Shown here: positions 58,190 through 64,000 of the stretch, piece by piece
Position numbering within the stretch: the first letter of the stretch is position 1
Layout: the number at the start of each line of letters is the position of its first letter
DNA from: Salarchaeum japonicum_A
Lineage (GTDB): Archaea; Halobacteriota; Halobacteria; Halobacteriales; Halobacteriaceae
NCBI RefSeq assembly: GCF_049705945.1
Contig: NZ_JBNAMV010000001.1
Span: 62,001 to 126,000, forward strand
Length of the DNA stretch: 64,000 nucleotides
Direction of reading: 5' to 3'
The notes under the pieces: generated by a model
Databases searched by the model: none
Seen by the model: the letters and a program-made list of their open reading frames with translations, nothing else
Told to the model about the DNA's origin: nothing
Translations under genes and position numbers: made by a program

Positions 58190-58984
58190 CTACGTCCGTG
58201 CATATTCGAGTTGCCACGTGAACAGTGCTTTCAGGACGATAACGAGGCTGTTCGTCTGACCTGTTCCCCAGATAGCGGTCTCGTCGCGCGGTTCCGGCGG
58301 ATGGTCGCCGTTGCCGTCGACGAGCACGCTCACGAGCGTCTTCTCTTGGTCGACCATCAGGAGGCGGCCGGCGGGCGTGTCCGCCCAGTCCCACAACGAA
58401 TCGAACGGCTGTGCCTCGGGGACTTCGTTCCGGAGCGTCGCCTCCGCGGTCTGCGACATGTCCGCCAGTCGAATCGTTACGCCGCGGTCGCTCGCGTTCG
58501 AGAGACACGCCGTGAGGTCGTCGGTGAGCAAGTCATCGGCGGTCATGAAGACGATTTCGTCCTCGGCTCCAGAGAGGAACTCCACCACGCGTTCCGTCAC
58601 GGTGTCACGACCAGTCACCGTCCAGACGCCGCGTTGCTCGGCGGTGCGGTCCGCGACCGCGAGGCGGTCCAGCGCGTCGGTCAGCGTGTCCACACGGTGG
58701 TCGTACTCCTGCTGGAAGTGGCGGCCGGTCGTCTCCGTCGAAATCGCCCAGTACTGTTTCGGGTTCGACTGTTTGACGTCAACGAGCCCGTGGTCACGGA
58801 GTTCGTCGGCCGCGTCGTACACCCGCGTCCGGGGGACGTCCGCGACATCGCTCACGTCCTGCGCCGTTCCCTCACCGAGACTGACGAGCGCGACGAACGT
58901 CCGAGCGGCGTAGGTACTAAGTCCGAGCGCTTTGAGCTGCTCGACGGCCGTGGACCGTGCTTGGTCTGGAGAGTTACCGGACAT
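58190..58984 (-). CDS. TrmB-family regulator A
   Basis: ATG 58984 (MSGNSPDQARSTAVEQLKAL) gives 264 residues. The N-terminal TrmB winged helix is LGLSTYAARTFVALVSLGEG with the recognition helix DVADVPRTRVYDAADELRDH. The C-terminal half (VFMTADDLLTDDLTACLSNA, RLLMVDQEKTLVSVLVDGNG) is a PLD-like or effector-binding domain. It lies head-to-head with a paralogue at 59275, and both promoters carry AGGTTGGGACC. Typical TrmB members sense sugars; the ligand here is unknown. Confidence 0.9.
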   Translation of the reverse strand: MSGNSPDQARSTAVEQLKALGLSTYAARTFVALVSLGEGTAQDVSDVADVPRTRVYDAADELRDHGLVDVKQSNPKQYWAISTETTGRHFQQEYDHRVDTLTDALDRLAVADRTAEQRGVWTVTGRDTVTERVVEFLSGAEDEIVFMTADDLLTDDLTACLSNASDRGVTIRLADMSQTAEATLRNEVPEAQPFDSLWDWADTPAGRLLMVDQEKTLVSVLVDGNGDHPPEPRDETAIWGTGQTNSLVIVLKALFTWQLEYART

Positions 58985-59048
58985 TAACGCATCACCGGGT
59001 TCGCGAAAACCACCGGGTGTGGTGGTTGACGGCGTGTCGTGACAGACC

Positions 59049-59059
59049 AGGTTGGGACC
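59049..59059 (+). promoter_or_regulatory. Direct 11-mer repeat AGGTTGGGACC, copy 1
   Basis: It lies about 65 nt upstream of TrmB-like gene A (minus strand). An identical 11-mer occurs at 59263-59273 directly before gene B. It may be a TrmB-type operator copy. Confidence 0.4.
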
Positions 59060-59262
59060 AGTTCTGCAATCACACGCCACGATACTATCCGTGCTACCCG
59101 CACATAGAAGTATTGTGATTAAGTGAGTTAATCTAGGAAGCGTCCCAAGTCTCCGCGCGCAGACGCCACGATGCCGGCAAAATCGTGTGAGCGAAATAGT
59201 GACAGGCGGTTCTCGGTGCGACGAACTATACAGCCAGGGAACGAAAGGCCCCATAGCGGACA

Positions 59263-59273
59263 AGGTTGGGACC
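59263..59273 (+). promoter_or_regulatory. Direct 11-mer repeat AGGTTGGGACC, copy 2
   Basis: It ends one base before the ATG of TrmB-like gene B at 59275, a position that could give repression by occlusion. See copy 1 at 59049. Confidence 0.4.
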
Positions 59274-59274
59274 C

Positions 59275-60102
59275 ATGGACGACGACTCAAATCAACAAGA
59301 AGCGATAGAACTGCTCCAACAACTTGGGCTCAAAGAGTACGAGGCCAAGTGTTTCGTGGCGCTCTCGCGCCGCCAGCGAGGAACTGCGAAAGACATCAGC
59401 GAAACATCCGACGTTCCCCGGACGCGCGTCTACGACGCGATTCGGGTACTCGAAACGAAGGGACTGGTCGAGACACAGCACTCGAACCCACAACAGTTCC
59501 GCGCCGTCACCATCGACGAAGCCATCAACACGCTCCGCTCGGAATACGTCGAACGAACCGAATCACTCCGCAGCGCGCTCGGCGGCCTCGAACCGGCCGA
59601 CAGCGCGCAGACGACGGACGCCACGCACGAAGTATGGGCGCTCTCCGGCGACCAAGGCATCACGAGTCGAACCCAGCAGTTAATCGAGGGCGCGACGGAC
59701 GAACTGATACTCGTCATCGGACACGAGAGCATCTTCACCGACCAGCTAGCCGACCAACTCCGAGCGGCGCAAGAACGCGGCGTGAACGTGGTCGTCGGCG
59801 CGGTCACCGACGACCTCCGCACCACAATCCGAGAGTCCCTCCCGGACATCGAAGTGTTCGTCTCCGGCCTAGAGTGGATAGAGCGGTCGCCGCTCCCGTC
59901 CGACCAGACGGAGATCAGCCGCTTACTACTGGCCGACCGCGAAGCGATTCTGGTGAGTTCGTTCACCGAAGCGACGGGCGCGCGCCGTGAACACGAACAG
60001 GGCGTGTTCGGCCGCGGGTTCGACAACGGACTCGTCGCAATCGTCCGACGACTGATGGCGACCGGCTTACAGCTAGAAGACGACCCGGAGAACGACGACT
60101 AA
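59275..60102 (+). CDS. TrmB-family regulator B
   Basis: ATG 59275 (MDDDSNQQEAIELLQQLGLK) gives 275 residues with the same layout as A: an N-terminal winged helix (KEYEAKCFVALSRRQRGTAK, then SETSDVPRTRVYDAIRVLET), a coiled segment and the effector domain (ELILVIGHESIFTDQLADQL, NVVVGAVTDDLRTTIRESL, RLLLADREAILVSSFTEATG). The pair is divergent and probably arose by duplication. Family ligands are sugars or similar metabolites. Confidence 0.9.
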   Translation: MDDDSNQQEAIELLQQLGLKEYEAKCFVALSRRQRGTAKDISETSDVPRTRVYDAIRVLETKGLVETQHSNPQQFRAVTIDEAINTLRSEYVERTESLRSALGGLEPADSAQTTDATHEVWALSGDQGITSRTQQLIEGATDELILVIGHESIFTDQLADQLRAAQERGVNVVVGAVTDDLRTTIRESLPDIEVFVSGLEWIERSPLPSDQTEISRLLLADREAILVSSFTEATGARREHEQGVFGRGFDNGLVAIVRRLMATGLQLEDDPENDD

Positions 60103-60158
60103 CCCAAGTCAGAAACCAAGGACACCGACGCGGGGACGAGCGGCGTTCGCGGACCTGA

Positions 60159-61211
60159 CTACGCGTCCGGAATCAGGTGTATCGACGCCGCAGGGACGAG
60201 TACCTGAACGTCCGTGCCGTTTTCGAGCGCGAGTCGTTCGAACGTCGGCGGGCGGACACTCGCGGTGAGCGTGTGCGCGCTGGCGTTGATATCGATATCG
60301 ACCCGGTATTCGCTTCCCTCGTTCAACCATCGTGTCACCGTTCCAGTGACAGTGTTCGCCGCTGTGTCGCCGTCAGTGACGTAGGGCGCGTCGACCGCGA
60401 CCCGTGACGGATGGATGCAGACCGTCACATCGTCCGACGGGACGGACGCCGCGGTCGTGCGGAGGCGGATGTCGCCGAGGCGGACGGTCGCGCCGTCCGC
60501 GCTCCGGTCGGTGACGGTCCCCTCGAAGAGATTCTCGGTTCCAGTGAATCGAGCGACGAACCGGTTCGTCGGCCGCGTGAGCACCGCCGACGGCGTTCCC
60601 TCCTGTTCGATGCCGCCGTCCCGAACGATGGCGAGTCGGTCGCCGAGCGCCGTCGCCGTCCGCTGGTCGTGCGTCACGTAGAGAACCGGGATGGTGAGCG
60701 ACGCGAACAGGCTGTGCAGTTCGTCCCGGAGGCGCGTCCGAATCGGCGCGTCGAGACTCGACAACGGTTCGTCGAGCAGAAGCACGTCCGGGTCGGTTGC
60801 CAACGTACGCGCGAGCGCGACCCGCTGGCGCTCCCCGCCGGAGAGCGTCGGCGGCGTTCGGTCGAGGATGTCGGTGACTTCGAGAACCGCCGCGAGGTCG
60901 TCCACGCGGTCGCTGTCCGTCGCCGCGTACGCGATGTTTGCGCGCGCGGTCATGTGCGGGAAGAGCGCGCCCTCCTGGAACACCATCCCGACGCGGCGCT
61001 CCTCCAGCGGAACGCCGGTCAGGTCGCGTCCGTCGAGGCGAATCGCCCCCGAATCGGGGCTGGTGATGCCGGCGACGAGCGAGAGGAGCGTCGTCTTCCC
61101 GCTCCCGGACGGTCCGAGGACGGCGAGCACTTCGTCGTCCACCGTCAGGTCGACGGGACCGAACTCGAACTGTCCGTAGGCTTTGCGCAGTCGCGAGAGG
61201 TCGAGTGTCAT
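60159..61211 (-). CDS. wtpC: Molybdate/tungstate ABC transporter, ATP-binding subunit
   Basis: ATG 61211 overlaps the permease stop as ATGA (61217 is the alternative). The 350 residues contain Walker A GPSGSGKTTLLSLVAG, the Q-loop VGMVFQEGALFPH, signature LSGGERQRVALARTLA, Walker B VLLLDEPLSSLD and the switch His in VTHDQRT. A TOBE domain (about 265-350, TVCIHPSRVAVDAP to VQVLVPAASIHLIPD) is the regulatory part seen in WtpC/ModC. It powers oxyanion uptake with the permease and binding protein upstream. Confidence 0.9.
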   Translation of the reverse strand: MTLDLSRLRKAYGQFEFGPVDLTVDDEVLAVLGPSGSGKTTLLSLVAGITSPDSGAIRLDGRDLTGVPLEERRVGMVFQEGALFPHMTARANIAYAATDSDRVDDLAAVLEVTDILDRTPPTLSGGERQRVALARTLATDPDVLLLDEPLSSLDAPIRTRLRDELHSLFASLTIPVLYVTHDQRTATALGDRLAIVRDGGIEQEGTPSAVLTRPTNRFVARFTGTENLFEGTVTDRSADGATVRLGDIRLRTTAASVPSDDVTVCIHPSRVAVDAPYVTDGDTAANTVTGTVTRWLNEGSEYRVDIDINASAHTLTASVRPPTFERLALENGTDVQVLVPAASIHLIPDA

Positions 61212-62023
61212 TCCCATGGGTTCGAGGCGACAGTGTTGAGCAGTAACAGCGCCGCGGCGGCGACGAGGACCAGCAGTATCGCCACCGGATAAGCGTTGTC
61301 CAAGCCGAGCGACTGAAACGAGACCCAGATCTGGACGGGCATCGTTCGCGGGTAGTACGCGACCATCATCGTCGCGCCGAACTCGCCGATGGCGCGGGCG
61401 AACGCGAGCGTCACGCCGGCCAGAATTCCCGGACCGGCAAGGGGGAGCGTGACGCGGCGAGCGGTCGCGAGTCGGCTCTTTCCGAGCGAGCGAGACGCGT
61501 GTTCGAGCGTCCGGTCGACGCCCTCGAACGCTGCTTTGGCCGTCACGACCACGAACGGCGACGCGACGAACGTCTGGGCAAGCACCACGCCGGCGAGCGA
61601 CCGCGTGAGCGGGATGCCGGCGGCGATTGCGGCGTCACCGAGCGGCGACCCGGGGCCGAAGACGGTGAGCAGGACGATTCCGCCGACCGTTGGCGGGAGC
61701 ACCAGCGGGAGGACCACGACCGCGAGGACGACCTTCGTCACGGGGCCGTCGGTGCGCGCGAGCCAGTACGCGAGCGGCAGACCGAACAGGGTGGCGACGA
61801 CCGTGCTAATCGACGCGGACAGAAGCGACGTGGTCGCAGAGTCCACGACCGTCGGGTCGCTCAGCTGCGAGAGAACTGTGCCGGGCGGGACAGAGAGGAA
61901 CAGCGACAGCAGTGGTACCACGTAGTACAGGAGCAACACGCCGCCGAGGACGAGCGCGACGCTGAGCCAGTCGAACCCGAACGCGGTCGTGGCCGAACGG
62001 TTCGACTCCGAGTCTGCCGTCAT
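61208..62023 (-). CDS. wtpB: Molybdate/tungstate ABC transporter, permease
   Basis: The 271 residues have about six helices and the ABC-permease EAA loop (SRSLGKSRLATARRVTLPLA followed by AGPGILAGVTLAFARAIGEF). The motif FGATMMVAYYPRTMPVQIWV matches WtpB/ModB. It begins exactly where the binding-protein gene ends (0-nt gap), and its stop overlaps the ATPase gene start. Confidence 0.92.
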   Translation of the reverse strand: MTADSESNRSATTAFGFDWLSVALVLGGVLLLYYVVPLLSLFLSVPPGTVLSQLSDPTVVDSATTSLLSASISTVVATLFGLPLAYWLARTDGPVTKVVLAVVVLPLVLPPTVGGIVLLTVFGPGSPLGDAAIAAGIPLTRSLAGVVLAQTFVASPFVVVTAKAAFEGVDRTLEHASRSLGKSRLATARRVTLPLAGPGILAGVTLAFARAIGEFGATMMVAYYPRTMPVQIWVSFQSLGLDNAYPVAILLVLVAAAALLLLNTVASNPWE

Positions 62024-63037
62024 TCAGATCAGAACCGTGATGTCCGAGACAGTTGTGGAAAGCGGTTCGGCGGAGCCAGCGTTCCGGGAGTGGTTCGCGT
62101 CAGAGCGATCGGTAGCCTCTCGGACGCGCTGGGGAACGTCGCCCGTGTAGGCAGGGAACTCGTCGCGCAAAAGGAAGCCGTGGTCTTCGAGATACTGCCC
62201 AGTCGTGTGGTGGTCGAACACGGAGACGGCGGCGTCGCTCATGTGGCGGATGGTCGAACCGTAACTGATGACGCCACCCTGCACCTCGTGGCCGTTCGGC
62301 AGCGTGTACGAGGTCGTCGCGTACCAGTCATCGGCGTACCGTGGGTTGCTCAGATTAATCTGGTCCGGGAGCTCGATGTACTCGTAGTCGCGTTCGACGG
62401 CCATGTTTCGGTAGGCGAGTGCGGCGTCGATGGCTCCAGTCTCGAACTGACTGATCAAGGCCGTTTCGGGATACACCTGCTCCCGCGTGAGGATTCGGTC
62501 CCGGAGATTCGCGGCGTCGTCGTAGTACCGGGACGCGAGTTCGAGCACGAAGAGCGACCGGTACCCCAGCGGGTCCTGGTCGGGGTCGGTGCGGCCGAGC
62601 GCTACGTCTTCCTCGACCATCGGTTCGTACCACCGCTCGCGTCCGGCCTCGGCCACCCGCTTTCCGCCGGCGGTGTCCGGATTGTACGCGATGACGACGG
62701 CGTTGCTGGTGAACTCCGAGTACCACGATGGCGAGAGCGGACGGTCGAACAGTGCCACGTCGGCGACCGAGACGATGTCGGGGTCGCGTTGGCCCTCCGC
62801 GACGAGTCGCGCGACGGTCGCGGAGCCGTGCGATTCGATTCTGAGGGGGACGTCGACAGCGGGCTTGAGACCGTTCGTGAGCGCGTTCTGGAGGCTGCCC
62901 GCGGCGAGAATCGCGACCGTCGTGGACTCGCGGTCGTCGCGCCCGAGAGTGCTCGTACAGCCCGCGAAGCCAGCGACAGCCGCCGTTCCGCTGGCCAGGA
63001 GAAACTGCCGTCGCGTCCTCGGAGAGTCAGCGGTCAC
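62024..63037 (-). CDS. wtpA: Molybdate/tungstate-binding lipoprotein
   Basis: GTG 63037 starts VTADSPRTRRQFLLASGTAA, a Tat signal, with lipobox FAGC. The 337 residues show the type II binding-protein pattern: VAILAAGSLQNALTNGLKPA, then IESHGSATVARLVAEGQRDP and DIVSVADVALFDRPL, with ELPDQINLSNPRYADDWY late in the chain. The SDPQDPLGYRS-like segment reads GRTDPDQDPLGYRSLFVLEL, typical of WtpA. A CTTTTCTC TATA-like box lies 25-34 nt upstream on the minus strand, inside the inverted repeat shared with the regulator. Confidence 0.92.
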   Translation of the reverse strand: MTADSPRTRRQFLLASGTAAVAGFAGCTSTLGRDDRESTTVAILAAGSLQNALTNGLKPAVDVPLRIESHGSATVARLVAEGQRDPDIVSVADVALFDRPLSPSWYSEFTSNAVVIAYNPDTAGGKRVAEAGRERWYEPMVEEDVALGRTDPDQDPLGYRSLFVLELASRYYDDAANLRDRILTREQVYPETALISQFETGAIDAALAYRNMAVERDYEYIELPDQINLSNPRYADDWYATTSYTLPNGHEVQGGVISYGSTIRHMSDAAVSVFDHHTTGQYLEDHGFLLRDEFPAYTGDVPQRVREATDRSDANHSRNAGSAEPLSTTVSDITVLI

Positions 63038-63055
63038 TATGCGAGATAGAGAAGC

Positions 63056-63081
63056 GTTTGAGAGAAAAGCTTAACTCAAAC
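63056..63081. promoter_or_regulatory. Inverted repeat between wtpA and the Tfx regulator (GTTTGAG-12 nt-CTCAAAC)
   Basis: GTTTGAG (63056-63062) and CTCAAAC (63075-63081) are exact inverse copies around AGAAAAGCTTAA. The site overlaps TATA-like boxes of both divergent genes. It is a good candidate operator for the Tfx-family regulator encoded beside it. Confidence 0.7.
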
Positions 63082-63099
63082 ATATCTGTTTACCCCGGT

Positions 63100-63525
63100 A
63101 TGGTTTCCGCCGAATCGACGACGCTGACCGCCCGCCAAGTGGAGGTGCTCGAACTCCGAGAGCAAGGTCGGACCCAGCGAGAGGTCGCGGAACAACTGGG
63201 AACGACGGACTCGAATATCAGTGCCATCGAACGAGCGGCGGAACAGAACATCGAGAAAGCGCGCCGGACGCTCGAACTCGTCCGGACGGTACGGTCGCCA
63301 ATCCAATTCTCCGTCACGCCCGGAACGAGTTTCGAGGAACTGGTCGCCAGCGTCTACGAGCACGCCGACGACGCGGGCATCAAAATCGCGCACTGCCGGC
63401 CGGAACTCTACACGCACCTCTACGGCGTCCTCGAAAACGCCACGAACCAAAACGAACTAACGACCACCATCGACGTCGGCATCACCAACGACGGCGAGGT
63501 GCGAGTCTACACCGAAGACGCCTAA
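63100..63525 (+). CDS. tfx: Tfx-family transcriptional regulator (molybdate/tungstate type)
   Basis: ATG 63100 (MVSAESTTLTARQVEVLELR) is chosen over 63058, which lies inside the operator. The N-terminal HTH is REQGRTQREVAEQLGTTDSN with ISAIERAAEQNIEKARRTLE. The C-terminal half has IQFSVTPGTSFEELVASVYE and KIAHCRPELYTHLYGVL. Tfx proteins were described as activators of molybdenum formylmethanofuran dehydrogenase in methanogens, and several bind oxyanions. Divergent position to wtpA implies control of uptake. Confidence 0.88.
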   Translation: MVSAESTTLTARQVEVLELREQGRTQREVAEQLGTTDSNISAIERAAEQNIEKARRTLELVRTVRSPIQFSVTPGTSFEELVASVYEHADDAGIKIAHCRPELYTHLYGVLENATNQNELTTTIDVGITNDGEVRVYTEDA

Positions 63526-63600
63526 TCGCGGCTTTGGCCCGCGGCCACGTTTAGGAGAATACACGAGAATCGGGCGGAATCGAGCGGCATCACGTTAGAT

Positions 63601-63651
63601 CACGTTGTACACACGGAAACGACTAAATGAGTTGGCTCACATTGTACACAT
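63601..63651. promoter_or_regulatory. Direct repeats CAC(G/A)TTGTACACA upstream of the antitoxin
   Basis: CACGTTGTACACA (63601-63613) and CACATTGTACACA (63638-63650) are direct repeats with a 37-bp period, each containing the palindrome TGTACA. The second ends at the antitoxin ATG (63652). They look like autoregulatory operators of an RHH antitoxin. Confidence 0.6.
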
Positions 63652-63954
63652 ATGAGCAGCGATAAGCGGCGCGTGCAGTTTCGGGCCCCGAATCGGCTCA
63701 TCGACCGGGCCGACGCGCTGGCCGCGGTCCTCGGAGAGGACCGGACGGATGTCCTCGTGACCGCGCTCCGAGAGTACCTCCAAGACGCCGCTCACGACGA
63801 CGCTCTCACCCAGGAAATCGCCGCCGCCTACTACGACGACGAAATCGAGTTCGAACAGCTCAAGTCCCTCGTCGGTGCCGAGGAGGCAGCGAACCTCCGC
63901 GTTCTGAAACAGCAGTTGGACGAGGACTTCGTCGACGAGGCCGCGGACGCATAG
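63652..63954 (+). CDS. RHH (CopG/MetJ-like) antitoxin
   Basis: The 100 residues start with the ribbon RRVQFRAPNRLIDRADALAA followed by the helix pair DRTDVLVTALREYLQDA, a ribbon-helix-helix DNA-binding fold. The acidic C-terminal region (YYDDEIEFEQLKSLVGAEEA) should wrap the toxin. The stop is at 63952-63954, and the PIN toxin ATG follows at once. Confidence 0.85.
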   Translation: MSSDKRRVQFRAPNRLIDRADALAAVLGEDRTDVLVTALREYLQDAAHDDALTQEIAAAYYDDEIEFEQLKSLVGAEEAANLRVLKQQLDEDFVDEAADA

Positions 63955-64000
63955 ATGTCGCAGCTTATCGCGGACGCCTCCGCCCTCGTGAGTCTCGGAA
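63955..64000 (+). CDS. PIN-domain toxin (3' end outside window)
   Basis: ATG 63955 immediately after the antitoxin stop begins MSQLIADASALVSLG. The conserved first Asp of PIN domains (IxDASxLI) is visible. The rest lies outside the window. Together with the RHH gene it forms a VapBC-like or DUF3368-like pair. Confidence 0.8.
   Translation, partial: MSQLIADASALVSLG

Noticed and set aside
61499..63049. 516-codon plus-strand open frame over wtpB and wtpA
   Set aside because: Shadow of the transporter genes on the opposite strand; no recognisable motif.
1..64000. tRNA, rRNA, insertion sequence or CRISPR array
   Set aside because: I looked through intergenic stretches for T-loop GGTTCRAATC patterns, transposase motifs and regular repeats and saw none. 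A covariance-model scan (tRNAscan-SE, Infernal) would be decisive.

Overview
The window is a GC-rich haloarchaeal chromosome segment. The evidence is the acidic, Asp/Glu-rich proteins, TATA-like boxes 25-35 nt upstream of many apparently leaderless starts, bacterio-opsin-activator (HTH_10), HalX and HalOD1 proteins, a giant Thr-rich surface protein with a PGF-CTERM-like tail, Tat lipoproteins and TrmB/Tfx regulators. No rRNA, tRNA or CRISPR array was seen.

Layout. 0-7.5 kb: a sensory block with a truncated Bat-like regulator, a HalX response regulator, a small wHTH protein and a tandem pair of 7TM-PAS kinases. The first kinase lacks the phospho-acceptor His and ATP-binding boxes; the second is intact. 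A Tat lipoprotein follows. 7.5-12.3 kb: a low-density stretch with decayed toxin/antitoxin-like fragments, an amidohydrolase and a Fic protein. 12.3-16.2 kb: the giant surface protein. 16.4-28.3 kb: housekeeping and accessory genes, including a SufS-SufU fusion, cydAB, a Gdx/SugE-type exporter, glutamate dehydrogenase and a large PAS/GAF Bat-like regulator.

29-40 kb is the most coherent system: a sulfane-sulfur/thiosulfate module. It holds a DUF302 protein, a DsrE-like protein, TusA, two different rhodanese-metallo-beta-lactamase fusions (persulfide-dioxygenase-like), a split YeeE/YedE transporter, a TauE/SafE permease with a small membrane partner, a stand-alone rhodanese, a methyltransferase, an MFS permease, two thioredoxins and thioredoxin reductase. 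It also encodes a small HTH regulator with two cysteines. Eight sites related to a 16-bp near-palindrome (consensus AGTATTG-TA-TAGTATT) lie in promoters across the cluster, which suggests one local regulon.

40-45 kb: zinc-ribbon proteins, YccF, universal stress proteins and an MFS permease. 45.3-48.6 kb: a visibly AT-richer island encoding a STAND-like NTPase and a long TPR protein. Their junction reads like one ancestral STAND-TPR gene broken by a +1 frameshift, so it is a candidate defence or signalling gene. 49-53.3 kb: metal efflux (ArsP_2-type exporter, UspA, Zn/Cd-type P1B ATPase) behind two palindromes, one resembling a DtxR-family box. 53.4-60.1 kb: a PQQ-propeller protein, a membrane protein, another histidine kinase, HalOD1 and two TrmB-like regulators. 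60.1-63.5 kb: a molybdate/tungstate ABC transporter divergent from a Tfx regulator across an inverted repeat. The window ends in an RHH antitoxin and the start of its PIN toxin.
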